The position numbers and the translations under genes were made by a program. Below, piece by piece: positions 18,712-28,047 of a DNA stretch of 64,000 nucleotides. Source of the stretch: Actinacidiphila paucisporea. Its GTDB lineage: Bacteria; Actinomycetota; Actinomycetes; Streptomycetales; Streptomycetaceae. Location of the stretch: the NCBI RefSeq assembly GCF_900142575.1, contig NZ_FRBI01000006.1, positions 242,418-306,417 on the forward strand, read 5' to 3'. How positions within the stretch are numbered: the first letter of the stretch is position 1; each line of letters starts with the position of its first letter. The notes under the pieces were generated by a model. That model was not told the origin of the DNA. It saw only the letters and a program-made list of their open reading frames with translations, and did not search any database.

Positions 18712-19719
18712 TCAGTAGCGGTAGGGGTCGTAGGGGTCGGCGTACTGCGGTTGCTGCTGCTGCTGCTCGTAGGTCTGCTGGTCGTAGGACTGCTGCTCGT
18801 ACGGCTGCTGGTGCTGCTGGTGGTTCTGCTGCGGGTCGGACTCGTAGGTCCCCTGCTGGTGCGGGATGTAGGTCGGCGGCTGCTCCTGCTGGTAGCCGTA
18901 GCCGTACGGGTCGGCCGGCGACTGGGGCTGGCCGGTCCAGTCGCCGGTGGTCTGGACGTAGTCGTAGCCGGCGGCGGGCTGCTGGTAGCCGCCCTGGTCG
19001 TAGCCGTAGTCCTGCTGCTGCCCGCCGTAGGAGGCCGCGGCGGCCTGGTCGCCGGCCCAGCCGGAGGAGTCGCCGTAGCCGCCGTGCTGGCTGCCCTGAC
19101 CGTGCTGGCCGTTCTGGCCGTTCTGGTAGCCGTAGGAGGCCGCCGCGGGCTGCGGGCCGGTGCCCCAGTCCTGGTAGCCCTGGGTGCCGTAGCCCTCGTA
19201 GCCGCCGTCGGTGTACGGGTCGGCGGGGTAGGGCTGCTGGTTCCCGTAGAGCGGGTATTCGCCGCTGTCCTCGTGCAGCGGGACCGGCTGGTAGACGTCG
19301 TCCGCGGCGCCGGCCGCCGGGTCGGCGATCTGCTCGGCGGCGACCGCATGGTCCGCGCCGGGGCCGCTGCCGACCGCCGCGAAGTCGTCCTCCTCGACCG
19401 GGCCGACCTCGATGACGGGCTCGGTGCGCGGGGCACCGCCCTTGCGGCGGCGGCTTGAGCCGGGTTGCCCGCCCAGCGCCCAGCCGGTGGAGAAGCCGCG
19501 CTTGTACGACAGGGTGACGAGGGTCTGCCCGGCGCCGAACGCCAGGGCGCCCAGCACGATCACCGCGATCTGGCCCACCGCGACGCCGACGACCACCCCG
19601 AGGAAGCCGCAGAAGGCCAGCACCCGCCAGCGAAGCCGCGCCTTGTACTGGAGCAGCACTTCGCCGAGCAGCCACAGCGCGACGATGCCGAACGCGATGT
19701 AGAGCACCGACAGGCCCAT
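18712..19719 (-). CDS. Membrane protein with a long Gln/Tyr/Gly-rich tail
   Basis: 335 residues. Two to three membrane helices fill the first ~75 residues (LSVLYIAFGIVALWLLGEVLL, then VLAFCGFLGVVVGVAVGQIAVIVLGALAF). A basic stretch (SSRRRKGG) and an acidic stretch (PVEEDDFAAV) follow. From ~140 to the end it is low complexity: Gln, Tyr, Gly, Pro, Asp and Ser, with many YGYQ, GYQQ, YEQQ and DPYDPYRY units and almost no aliphatic residues. This composition resembles eukaryotic prion-like, phase-separating domains. I know of no function; streptomycetes carry similar small membrane proteins here. It lies convergent with geosmin synthase, and directly downstream of metF (35 bp), so it may be in the metF transcript. 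Confidence 0.75.
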   Translation of the reverse strand: MGLSVLYIAFGIVALWLLGEVLLQYKARLRWRVLAFCGFLGVVVGVAVGQIAVIVLGALAFGAGQTLVTLSYKRGFSTGWALGGQPGSSRRRKGGAPRTEPVIEVGPVEEDDFAAVGSGPGADHAVAAEQIADPAAGAADDVYQPVPLHEDSGEYPLYGNQQPYPADPYTDGGYEGYGTQGYQDWGTGPQPAAASYGYQNGQNGQHGQGSQHGGYGDSSGWAGDQAAAASYGGQQQDYGYDQGGYQQPAAGYDYVQTTGDWTGQPQSPADPYGYGYQQEQPPTYIPHQQGTYESDPQQNHQQHQQPYEQQSYDQQTYEQQQQQPQYADPYDPYRY

Positions 19720-19754
19720 GTGCCCACTTCCTCACCCGGGAGCCGCAGCGCGCG

Positions 19755-20672
19755 TCACGCCCGCTGGTGCAGCCCCAGATTCTCGTAGATCTCCAGAGAT
19801 GCTGTGGAGTGGTTAAGAGTAATGAAGTGCAGCCCCGGAATGTCCTCGGCCATCAGACGCCGGCACATCTGGGTGGCGAACTCGATGCCGATCGCCCGGA
19901 CCGCCGCCGGATCGTCCTGCACGGCGAGGATCCGCTCCGCCAGGTCGGGCGGAAAGGGGGCGTTGCCGAGCTGCGAGAACCGCTCGATCTGCTTGACGTT
20001 GGTGACCGGCATCACTTCGGGGATGATCGGGGTGCTGCAGCCCGCCGCGTCGACCCGGTCGCGCAGCCGCAGGTAGTCGTCCGCGTCGAAGAACATCTGG
20101 GTGATGGCGAAGTCCGCGCCCGCACGGCACTTGTCGATGAAGTGCCGGGTGTCCTCGGCCGGGTCGGTGGAGCGCGGGTGCATCTCGGTGAAGGCCGCCA
20201 CGCCCACGCAGAAGTCGCCGGACTCCTTGATGAGCGCGACCAGTTCCGCCGCGTAGGCCAGCCCCTGCGGGTGCGGGACCCACTCGGCGAGCGGGTCGCC
20301 GGGCGGGTCGCCGCGCACGGCGAGGATGTTGCGGATCCCGGCGTCGGCATACTGCCCGATGATGTTGCGCAGTTCGGCCACCGAGTGGTTCACCGCCGTC
20401 AGGTGCGCGCACGGGGTGAGGGTGGTGTCGGAGACGATCCGGTCGGTGGCCCGGACGGTGCCCTCGCGGGACGAGCCGCCGGCGCCGTAGGTGACCGACA
20501 CGAAGGTCGGCTGGACCGCCTCGATCCGGCGGATCGCGTTCCACAGCGTCCGCTCGCCCTTCTCGGTCCTGGGCGCGGCGAACTCGAACGAGTACGACCG
20601 GTGACCGGAGGCGAGCAGCTCACGGATGGTGATCGCTCGGTCGGGTCGCGTGGACGAGATTCCCAGGGCCAT
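19755..20672 (-). CDS. metF: MetF, 5,10-methylenetetrahydrofolate reductase
   Basis: 305 residues, normal for MetF, a flavoprotein that makes 5-methyltetrahydrofolate for methionine synthesis. Seen: the [18 protein letters not shown] start with the catalytic Glu region, [30 protein letters not shown], the [12 protein letters not shown] loop, and the folate-site segments [14 protein letters not shown] and [15 protein letters not shown]. The C-terminal [28 protein letters not shown] is typical. It is separated from thiE by 150 bp with a hairpin. No SAM or cobalamin riboswitch is evident upstream. Confidence 0.95.
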   Translation of the reverse strand: MALGISSTRPDRAITIRELLASGHRSYSFEFAAPRTEKGERTLWNAIRRIEAVQPTFVSVTYGAGGSSREGTVRATDRIVSDTTLTPCAHLTAVNHSVAELRNIIGQYADAGIRNILAVRGDPPGDPLAEWVPHPQGLAYAAELVALIKESGDFCVGVAAFTEMHPRSTDPAEDTRHFIDKCRAGADFAITQMFFDADDYLRLRDRVDAAGCSTPIIPEVMPVTNVKQIERFSQLGNAPFPPDLAERILAVQDDPAAVRAIGIEFATQMCRRLMAEDIPGLHFITLNHSTASLEIYENLGLHQRA

Positions 20673-20743
20673 GAATGCAGGCTAACCGTGTACGGCGACC
20701 GTGCGTCACCGTACCGGCGAATATGCCCGGCTACGTCCGTTTC

Positions 20744-20764
20744 CCTGTCCACCCTGTGGACAGG
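20744..20764. repeat. Perfect 9-bp inverted repeat with DnaA-box-like arms
   Basis: CCTGTCCAC and GTGGACAGG flank a 3-base centre (20744-20764), 72 bases upstream of metF. Read outward, the arms approach the DnaA box (TTGTCCACA): the right arm gives CTGTCCACA in complement, one mismatch. It can equally form a short hairpin behind thiE. I favour a hairpin, since no other boxes cluster here. Confidence 0.4.
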
Positions 20765-20774
20765 CTGCGCCGTC

Positions 20775-20808
20775 CCGCCGTCCTCGCGGACCCCGTCCGG
20801 GACGGCGG
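20775..20808 (-). terminator. Hairpin downstream of thiE
   Basis: CCGCCGTCC (20775-20783) and GGACGGCGG (20800-20808) form a 9-bp perfect stem 14 bases past the thiE stop on the minus strand. Likely thiE terminator, separating it from metF. Confidence 0.55.
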
Positions 20809-20821
20809 CCACGCGCCCGGC

Positions 20822-21478
20822 TCAGCCGTCGTACGAGCGGACCGCCGCCGCGAGTTCCCTCGCCGCCGCGTGCGGGTCGGCGGCCTCGGTGACGGCCCGG
20901 ACGACCACGATGCGGCGGGCGCCGGCGTCCAGCACCTGCCCGACGTTGCCCGCGTCGATGCCGCCGATCGCGAACCACGGGCGGTCCGTGCCGAGCCCGG
21001 CCGCATAGCGCACCAGGGCGGGGCCGGGGGCGGGGCGGCCCGGCTTGGTGGGGGTCGGCCACACGGGCCCGGTGCAGAAGTAGTCGGCGCCCGGCTCGAC
21101 CGCGGCCGCCGCCACCTCGCCCTCGGCGTGGCAGGACCGGCCGATGACCACCCGGTCGCCCAGCAGGGCGCGCGCGGCCGGCACCGGCAGGTCGCCCTGC
21201 CCCAGGTGCAGGACGTCGGCGCCGGCCGCGTGGGCGACATCGGCCCGGTCGTTGACCGCGAGCAGCCTGCCGTGCCGGCGGCACGCGTCCGCCAGCACGG
21301 CGAGCGCGGCAAGCTCCTCGCGGGCCTCGATGCCCTTGTCCCGCAGCTGGATCACGTCCACCCCGCCGGAGAGTGCCGCGTCGGCGAACTCCGCGAGGTC
21401 GCCGCGCCCGCTCCTGGCGTCGGTGCACAGATAGAGCCTGGCCGCCGCCAACCGCTCCCGGGCGCTGCTGCTGGTCAT
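20822..21478 (-). CDS. thiE: ThiE, thiamine-phosphate synthase
   Basis: 218 residues; joins HMP-pyrophosphate and the thiazole phosphate to make thiamine phosphate. TIM-barrel motifs of ThiE are visible: [82 protein letters not shown] and [12 protein letters not shown]. Encoded opposite to the thiO-thiS-thiG operon 2.3 kb away, and not under the TPP riboswitch found there. No riboswitch is apparent before thiE itself. Its stop is followed by a hairpin. Confidence 0.94.
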   Translation of the reverse strand: MTSSSARERLAAARLYLCTDARSGRGDLAEFADAALSGGVDVIQLRDKGIEAREELAALAVLADACRRHGRLLAVNDRADVAHAAGADVLHLGQGDLPVPAARALLGDRVVIGRSCHAEGEVAAAAVEPGADYFCTGPVWPTPTKPGRPAPGPALVRYAAGLGTDRPWFAIGGIDAGNVGQVLDAGARRIVVVRAVTEAADPHAAARELAAAVRSYDG

Positions 21479-21525
21479 ACGGTCGGCTCCCTGGGGGGCA
21501 TGCGGCGGCCGCTGCCGCCGGCGGG

Positions 21526-21900
21526 CTACACGGCGAGCGCCTGCGCGCGGCGCTTCACCTCGGTCCCGCGATTCTCGCGCAGCGCCTGGGCGGGGGTGCC
21601 GGGCAGGGTGTCATCTGCGGTGAAGAGCCACTCCAGGGCCTCCTCGTCCGAGAACCCGTCGTCCTTGAGGACGGTGAGCGTGCCGGACAGGCCCTTGATG
21701 ATCTTCCCCTCACCGATGAAGTCGCTCGGCACCATCAAGACCCTGTTCTCCCCGCGGCGGACCGCGATGAGCTGGCCCTCCTTGATGAGCGGCCGGATCC
21801 GGGTGATGTCGAGGCCCAGGCGCTCGGCGACCTCGGGCAGGGTGAGCCATGAGGGGACGAGTGCATCGATGTGTGCGTCAACCGACGAGAAAACTGTCAC
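21526..21900 (-). CDS. Rv2175c-like DNA-binding protein
   Basis: 124 residues from a GTG at 21900 ([29 protein letters not shown]). The N-terminal half is a winged/excisionase-type helix-turn-helix ([45 protein letters not shown]) and the C-terminal half ([35 protein letters not shown]) is the Rv2175c C-terminal domain. In M. tuberculosis, Rv2175c is next to pknL and is a phosphorylation substrate of PknL. Here a PASTA kinase of that type lies 4 kb away, with thi genes in between, so the partnership is likely preserved. The target DNA is unknown. Confidence 0.85.
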   Translation of the reverse strand: MTVFSSVDAHIDALVPSWLTLPEVAERLGLDITRIRPLIKEGQLIAVRRGENRVLMVPSDFIGEGKIIKGLSGTLTVLKDDGFSDEEALEWLFTADDTLPGTPAQALRENRGTEVKRRAQALAV

Positions 21901-22030
21901 GGGACAAGCCTGCCACCTGCCACCGACAAGCGCTGCAGAGCGCCGCCGTCCGGGGCCGTCGGCGGCCCGGTCCAGCCGCCCGGTCCGGGCCGCCCGACCG
22001 ATCCCCCGACCGATCCCCCGCCCCGGCCGC

Positions 22031-23251
22031 TCAGTCCGGCCGCTCCGCCGACATCAGCGGTACCGACGAGTCCGCCGCCACCGCCGGGTCCAGCACCGCG
22101 GACCGGCGGATCAGCTTGCGGGCCTGCGCCAGGTCGCGCGGCCGGTCCACCACGAGCACCGCGACCAGCCGGCCGTCGCGCAGCCAGCACGCCGACCAGG
22201 ACGCGGTGGCCGGATCGCCGCGCAGCAGCAGCGTGTCGGTGTCGCGGTGGTGCCCGACGTACTGCACGAACCGCCCGAACTGCTCGGACCAGAAGTACGG
22301 CACCGGGTCGTAGCGCTCGTCCCCGCCCAGCACGTTGGCCGCGGCCGTCCGCGGGCCCTGCAGCGCGTTGTCCCAGTGGTGGATCAGCAGCCGCTCGCCG
22401 TAGCGGGCCGACGGGAAGGACGCGCAGTCGCCGACCGCGAGGACGCCGGGGGCGGTCGTACGCAGCCGGTCGTCGGCAAGCACCGCGCCGTCGCCGCCCA
22501 GCTGCACGCCGGATCCGGCCAGCCAGCCCGTCGCCGGGCGGGCGCCGATGCCCACCACGACGGCGTCGGCAGCCAGCCGGCTGCCGTCCGCCATGACCAC
22601 GGCGCCGGGCTCCAGCGCGGACACCGGCAGACCGGTGCGCAACTCGACGCCCGCCTCCTCGTACCAGGTCCGCATGGGGGCGGTGACCAGCGCGGGCAGC
22701 GCGCCGGCCAGCGGCCGGTCCGCCGCCTCCACGACGGTCACCTCGCAGCCGGCCTGGCGGGCGGCGGTCGCGAACTCCGCGCCGATCCAGCCGGCGCCGA
22801 CCACCACGACCCGCTGCCGCGCGTCCAGCACCGGGCGCAGCGCGGCCGCGTCGTCCAGCGTCCGCAGCAGGTGGACCCCGGGCAGGCCCGCGGTCCCGGG
22901 CAGGGCGACCGGATACGCGCCGGTCGCCACCACGAGGTGCTCGTACCTGAGCGGTCCGGCGTCCGTGACCACCTCGCGGTCCGCCGTGCGGAGCGCCTGG
23001 GCGCGCACGCCGATGCGCAGGTCGACGCCGAGCGCTTCGAAGTCCACGTCGAAGCGCACGTCGACCGCCGGGCTGCCGGCCTGTCCCAGCAGGACCGCCT
23101 TGGACAGCGGTGGACGGTCGTACGGCGGGTGCGGCTCGTCGCCGAGCAGCGTGATCCCCTCCCGCCATCCCAGCTCCCGCAAGGCCACGGCGGTCTGCAC
23201 TCCGGCCATTCCGGCCCCGACGATCACCACGACAGCGCTGCGCTCGCTCAC
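22031..23251 (-). CDS. Ferredoxin-reductase-like FAD/NAD(P) oxidoreductase
   Basis: 406 residues. Two dinucleotide-binding motifs: VVIVGAGMAGVQTAVALRE for FAD near 8-26 and VVVVGAGWIGAEFATAARQAG for NAD(P)H near 147-167, separated by the YEHLVVATGAYP strand; GVLAVGDCASFPS closes the FAD site. The C-terminal ~80 residues are the reductase C-terminal domain of the BphA4/rubredoxin reductase group. Such enzymes pass electrons from NAD(P)H to a ferredoxin or Rieske protein; no partner is adjacent. The gene is divergent from the thiO operon across the repeat-bearing 500-bp region. An S. coelicolor counterpart occurs in the same place. Confidence 0.85.
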   Translation of the reverse strand: MSERSAVVVIVGAGMAGVQTAVALRELGWREGITLLGDEPHPPYDRPPLSKAVLLGQAGSPAVDVRFDVDFEALGVDLRIGVRAQALRTADREVVTDAGPLRYEHLVVATGAYPVALPGTAGLPGVHLLRTLDDAAALRPVLDARQRVVVVGAGWIGAEFATAARQAGCEVTVVEAADRPLAGALPALVTAPMRTWYEEAGVELRTGLPVSALEPGAVVMADGSRLAADAVVVGIGARPATGWLAGSGVQLGGDGAVLADDRLRTTAPGVLAVGDCASFPSARYGERLLIHHWDNALQGPRTAAANVLGGDERYDPVPYFWSEQFGRFVQYVGHHRDTDTLLLRGDPATASWSACWLRDGRLVAVLVVDRPRDLAQARKLIRRSAVLDPAVAADSSVPLMSAERPD

Positions 23252-23365
23252 CCGCTCACGGTAACCCGAGCCGGTCCCTGCGGGGTGCTGTTACGCCCGC
23301 ACGGTGCGGCTCCGTGGGCGGCCGCGCCGCCCCCGGGGGGGCTGGCCCCCGTACGCCGGCTGCCC

Positions 23366-23580
23366 GCGCCGCCGTCGTGGCCGCTCGCGCAGTTCCCCGC
23401 GCCCCCGACGGGCTGCCCCTCCGGTGCGCTGCTTGGCCGCGCCGACATCGTGGCCGCTCGCGCAGTTCCCCGCGCCCCCGACGGGCTGCCCCCCGCGGTA
23501 CGACGCTTGGCCGCGCCGCCGTCGTGGCCGCTCGCGCAGTTCCCCGCGCCCCCGACGGGCTGCCCCCTCCGGGGCGGTAG
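23366..23580. repeat. Three tandem copies of a ~73-bp GC-rich repeat
   Basis: A ~50-bp core, containing TCGTGGCCGCTCGCGCAGTT and then CCCCGCGCCCCCGACGGGCT, occurs three times with TCGTGG at 23375, 23448 and 23522 (period 73-74). The linkers between cores differ. The reverse complement (GGCGCGGGGAACTGCGCGA) is a motif I recall as dispersed in Streptomyces genomes. The array occupies the divergent region before the TPP riboswitch. A G-rich tract (23601-23625, three runs of four or more G) follows it. Confidence 0.75.
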
Positions 23581-23645
23581 GTGGGGGGAGATTCCGGGGT
23601 GGACGCGGTGGGGTGGGGTGGGGGGATAAGGTGAGCCGCGCAAGT

Positions 23646-23737
23646 GAACTCGCGGGAGCCCGGCGGAACCGGGCTGAGAGGGTGGCTGGGGGCCGCCGAC
23701 CGTAGAACCTGATCCGGGTCATGCCGGCGAAGGGAGG
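23646..23737 (+). promoter_or_regulatory. TPP riboswitch (THI element) before thiO
   Basis: The conserved core is present in order: GGGAGCCCGG, GGGCTGAGAGGGTGGCT, then ACCGTAGAACCTGATCC and GGGTCATGCCGGCGAAGGGA, ending at the Shine-Dalgarno GGAGG (23733-23737) that sits 13 bases before the thiO ATG. The CTGAGA and ACCTGATC...ATGCCGGCG motifs are those of the thiamine pyrophosphate aptamer. With the ribosome site in the 3' closing stem, control is most likely translational: TPP bound, thiO-thiS-thiG off. Confidence 0.95.
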
Positions 23738-23749
23738 AGCGGTAGTTCC

Positions 23750-24916
23750 ATGCGGACTCACAATTGCGACGTGCTGGTCGTCGGCGGCGGGATCATCGGC
23801 CTGGTGACGGCGTGGCGCGCGGCCCAGCGCGGTCTGCGGACCGCGGTCGCGGACCCCGCACCCGGCGGCGGCGCCGCCCACGTGGCGGCGGGGATGCTCG
23901 CGGCGGTGACCGAGCTGCAGTACGGCGAGCAGACCCTGCTGGACCTGAACCTCGCGTCGGCGGACCGCTATCCGGACTTCGTCGCGGAGTTGACCGCGGC
24001 CACGGGGCTGGACACGGGTTACCGCCCGTGCGGCACGCTGGCCGTGGCGCTGGACGCCGACGACCGGGCGCAGTTGCGCGACCTGCACGCCTTCCAGACC
24101 TCGCTCGGTCTTGAGGCGCAGTGGCTGAGCGGCCGGGACTGCCGCCGGCTGGAGCCGATGCTGGCCCCCGGCGTGCGCGGCGGGCTGCGGGTCGACGGCG
24201 ACCACCAGGTCGATCCGCGCCGGCTGGCGGCCGCGCTGCTGCGGGCGGCCGAGCTGGCCGGGGTGGCCTTCCTGCGGTCCGCGGTGGCCCGCGTGGAGTG
24301 CGCCGCCGACCGGCTGACGGGTGCGGTGCTGGCCGACGGCACCTCGGTCGCCGCCGGCCGCACGGTGCTGGCGGCGGGCTGCGAGAGCGGCCGGATCGCC
24401 GGGATACCGCCGGACGTCCTGCCGCCGGTGCGGCCGGTGAAGGGCCAGATCCTGCGGCTGCGTGTCCCGCCGGCGCACGCGCCGTTCCTGTCGCGCACGG
24501 TACGGGCGGTGGTACGCGGCAGCCACGTCTACCTGGTGCCGCGGGAGAACGGCGAGCTGGTGCTGGGCGCGACCAGCGAGGAGTCCGGCTGGGACACGGC
24601 GGTCACCGCCGGGGGGGTCTACGAACTCCTGCGTGACGCGCACGACGTGGTGCCCGGCATCACCGAACTCCCGCTCACCGAGACGCTGGCGGGACTGCGC
24701 CCCGCCACCCCCGACAACGCGCCGCTGCTCGGCCGTACCGCTCTCGACGGGCTGCTGCTGGCCACCGGACACCACCGCAACGGCGTGCTGCTCACCCCGG
24801 TCACCGGGGACGCCATGGCCGAGGTGCTGACCTCCGACACCGGCGAACTCCCGCCCTACGCCGCTGCCTTCGGGGCGCTGCGGTTCGGGCCGGCGCGGCA
24901 GGAGCTGACCGTATGA
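23750..24916 (+). CDS. thiO: ThiO, glycine oxidase
   Basis: 388 residues. FAD-dependent; oxidises glycine to the imine used as thiazole precursor by ThiG. N-terminal FAD motif DVLVVGGGIIGLVTAWRAAQRGLRTAV, the DAO-family GGGAAHVAAGMLAAVTE segment, a central VDPRRLAAAL stretch, and the C-terminal GLRPATPDNAPLLG and TGHHRNGVLLTPVTGDAMAE motifs match ThiO. Start at the ATG following the TPP riboswitch; the stop overlaps the thiS ATG (ATGA). First gene of the thiOSG operon. Confidence 0.95.
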   Translation: MRTHNCDVLVVGGGIIGLVTAWRAAQRGLRTAVADPAPGGGAAHVAAGMLAAVTELQYGEQTLLDLNLASADRYPDFVAELTAATGLDTGYRPCGTLAVALDADDRAQLRDLHAFQTSLGLEAQWLSGRDCRRLEPMLAPGVRGGLRVDGDHQVDPRRLAAALLRAAELAGVAFLRSAVARVECAADRLTGAVLADGTSVAAGRTVLAAGCESGRIAGIPPDVLPPVRPVKGQILRLRVPPAHAPFLSRTVRAVVRGSHVYLVPRENGELVLGATSEESGWDTAVTAGGVYELLRDAHDVVPGITELPLTETLAGLRPATPDNAPLLGRTALDGLLLATGHHRNGVLLTPVTGDAMAEVLTSDTGELPPYAAAFGALRFGPARQELTV

Positions 24917-25119
24917 CGATCACCGTCCACCTCAACGGCGAGCCCCGCACCGTCGCCGCCCCGGTCGCCCTCGACGCCCTGGTCGCCACCCTGACGTCCG
25001 CCCCCTCGGGCGTGGCCGCCGCCCTCAACGACACGGTCGTCCCCCGCACCCGCTGGTCCGCCACCCCCCTCGCCGACGGCGACCGGGTGGAAGTCCTCAC
25101 CGCGGTCCAGGGGGGCTGA
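24913..25119 (+). CDS. thiS: ThiS, sulfur carrier protein
   Basis: 68 residues, ubiquitin-like, ending in the Gly-Gly tail (VQGG) that is adenylated and then thiocarboxylated. The start overlaps the thiO stop by four bases. ThiS delivers sulfur to ThiG for the thiazole ring. ThiF, the adenylating enzyme, is not in the window; a MoeB-type protein probably serves. Pattern MTITVHLNGEP is typical. Confidence 0.95.
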   Translation: MTITVHLNGEPRTVAAPVALDALVATLTSAPSGVAAALNDTVVPRTRWSATPLADGDRVEVLTAVQGG

Positions 25120-25917
<798 letters not shown>

Positions 25918-26079
25918 CCGCCCCACCCGCCGGACGGACCCCCGCGCTGCGGACCGGAGCACGCGAAGCGCCCACGAGGACCGCACGAAAAGGTCCTCCT
26001 TCGTCACGGTTCGGTTCCGGAACACCACGGCACGGCCACAGTCCTGGCGTGGAGCAGCGGCCGTGTCGGGGGCGGATCG

Positions 26080-26085
26080 TAGAAT
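26080..26085 (+). promoter_or_regulatory. -10-like TAGAAT just before the PASTA kinase gene
   Basis: TAGAAT ends eight bases before the GTG at 26094, so transcription would begin at or very near the start codon and the mRNA would be leaderless. No ribosome site is visible for this GTG. No clear -35 is present at the right distance. Confidence 0.4.
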
Positions 26086-26093
26086 CGGACGTC

Positions 26094-28028
26094 GTGGACA
26101 CCACCGTGCAGGATCCGCTGGTCGGGCAGACGCTCGACGGGCGTTACCGCGTCGAGGCGCGTATCGCCGTCGGCGGGATGGCCACGGTCTACCGGGCCGT
26201 GGACACCCGCCTCGACCGCATGCTCGCGTTGAAGGTGATGCATCCGGGGCTGGCGGCGGACACCGAGTTCGTGGAGCGGTTCATCCGGGAGGCCAAGGCG
26301 GTCGCGCGGCTGTCGCACACCAATGTCGTGGGGGTCTTCGACCAGGGCACCGACGGGACGTACGTCTACCTGGCCATGGAGTATGTCGCCGGGTGCACGC
26401 TGCGGGACGTGCTGCGGGAGCGCGGGGCGCTGTCGCCGCGGGCGGCGCTGGACATCCTGGAGCCGGTGCTCGCCGCGCTGGGTGCGGCGCACCGCGCGGG
26501 GCTCGTGCACCGGGACATGAAGCCGGAGAACGTGCTGATCGGGGACGACGGCCAGGTCAAGGTCGCCGACTTCGGGCTGGTCAGGACGGTGGACACGCAG
26601 ACGAGCGTGTCGGGAGCGCTGCTCGGCACGGTGTCGTACCTGGCGCCGGAGCAGATCGGGCACGGCACGGTGGACCAGCGCACCGACGTGTACGCGTGCG
26701 GCGTGATGCTGTACGAGATGCTGACCGGCGCGAAGCCGTATGCGGGCGACACGCCGATGCAGGTGATCGTGCAGCGGCTGAACGAGGACGTGCCGCGGCC
26801 GTCCGCGGCCGTACCGGGGCTGCCGGCGGGGCTGGACGCGCTGGTGGAGCGGGCGGCGGCGCGGGACGCTGCGCGGCGGCCGGCCGACGCGGCGGCGATG
26901 TTCGCCGAGGTACGGGGGGTGCGGGCCGCGCTGAGCCCGCGGGAGCTGGACGCGCGGCCATACGAGGACGCGGTGCCGCCGGTGGGTTCCGAGGAGCCGA
27001 CCAGCGTCGTGATCAGGCCGCCCGCCCCGGCGCAGGGCGCGGGCGAGGACGCCCTGAACCGGACGACCCGGCTGATGATGCCGCCACCGGACCTGGCGGA
27101 GATGCCGGCACCGCCGGCCGCGCCGCCCGCCGCCGGAGCGAGGGTACGCAGGAGCCGCAGGGGCCCGCTGGCAGTGCTGGTGGCCCTGCTGGTCATCATC
27201 GGCGTGGGCGCCGGTGTCTGGTACATCAGCGAGGGGCAGTTCACCCGGGTCCCGGGCGTGCTGGCGCTGCCTCAGACCCAGGCGCAGCACAAGCTCAGCT
27301 CGGCCGGCCTGGACACCCGGGTCGAGCAGGACTTCTCGCTGACCGTGCCGCGCGGCAGCGTGATCTCAACCGACCCCGAGCCCGGCAGGCGGATCCGCAG
27401 CAACGGCACGGTGACGCTGCGGGTGTCCAAGGGGCCGCAGGAGATCCGGGTGCCCGACGTCAAGGGCCACACCCTGGCCGACGCCCGGCGGCAGCTCAAG
27501 GCGGCGGGGCTGACCCCCGGCACGGTGCGGAAGTCGTTCGACGACTCGGTCCCGCAGGGCCAGGTCGTCGGGACGGACCCGGCGTCCGGTGCGGAGCGCT
27601 CCCCCGGCACCCCGGTGACCCTGACCGTCTCGCGCGGTTCGCCGGTGGACGTGCCGGACGTGATCGGCGAGTCGGTCACCGACGCGCAGCAGGATCTGCA
27701 GGGCGCGGGCTTCACGGTGGTCCTGGCGCCGGAGAAGGTCTTCTCCGACGAGGCCGACAAGGACACCGTCGCCCTGGAGTCCCCGGACCGGGACAGCCAG
27801 GCGGCGGCGGGCGACACGGTGACGATCACCGTGTCCAGGGGCCAGCAGCTCTTCCCGGTGCCCGACGTCAAGGGCAAGAAGGCGGGTGACGCCCAGCAGA
27901 TCCTCAAGGACGCCGGCTTCGACGTGCGGGTGATCGACATCTTCTTCGGCGACACCGTGTTCAGCGAGTCCCCCGGCGGCGGCAGCCAGGCGCCGAAGGG
28001 CGCCACGGTCACCCTCTGGGTGCGCTGA
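26094..28028 (+). CDS. pknL: PASTA-domain Ser/Thr protein kinase (PknL-like)
   Basis: 644 residues from the GTG at 26094; a start at 26049 would add 15 unconserved residues. Cytoplasmic kinase domain at about 10-275: IAVGGMATVYRAVD, catalytic K47, H-R-D141-M-K-P-E-N, D159-F-G, APEQ. A linker rich in Pro follows, then one membrane helix near 358-380 and four extracellular PASTA repeats (starts near FTRVPGV, EIRVPDV, VDVPDVIG and LFPVPDV). Such kinases sense muropeptides or lipid II and phosphorylate cell-wall and division proteins. Position between thiG and aroG and near the Rv2175c-like gene mirrors pknL in M. tuberculosis; Rv2176 itself may have fewer PASTA repeats. Confidence 0.92.
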   Translation: MDTTVQDPLVGQTLDGRYRVEARIAVGGMATVYRAVDTRLDRMLALKVMHPGLAADTEFVERFIREAKAVARLSHTNVVGVFDQGTDGTYVYLAMEYVAGCTLRDVLRERGALSPRAALDILEPVLAALGAAHRAGLVHRDMKPENVLIGDDGQVKVADFGLVRTVDTQTSVSGALLGTVSYLAPEQIGHGTVDQRTDVYACGVMLYEMLTGAKPYAGDTPMQVIVQRLNEDVPRPSAAVPGLPAGLDALVERAAARDAARRPADAAAMFAEVRGVRAALSPRELDARPYEDAVPPVGSEEPTSVVIRPPAPAQGAGEDALNRTTRLMMPPPDLAEMPAPPAAPPAAGARVRRSRRGPLAVLVALLVIIGVGAGVWYISEGQFTRVPGVLALPQTQAQHKLSSAGLDTRVEQDFSLTVPRGSVISTDPEPGRRIRSNGTVTLRVSKGPQEIRVPDVKGHTLADARRQLKAAGLTPGTVRKSFDDSVPQGQVVGTDPASGAERSPGTPVTLTVSRGSPVDVPDVIGESVTDAQQDLQGAGFTVVLAPEKVFSDEADKDTVALESPDRDSQAAAGDTVTITVSRGQQLFPVPDVKGKKAGDAQQILKDAGFDVRVIDIFFGDTVFSESPGGGSQAPKGATVTLWVR

Positions 28029-28047
28029 GCCCTTCCGCGCCCACCCG

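Noticed and set aside
23366..23580. CRISPR array
   Set aside because: Only three copies, with ~50-bp cores and short unlike linkers, no cas genes and no leader; a plain tandem repeat.
20675..23629. 984-residue plus-strand open frame
   Set aside because: Antisense to thiE, the Rv2175c-like gene and the FAD reductase, all recognisable.
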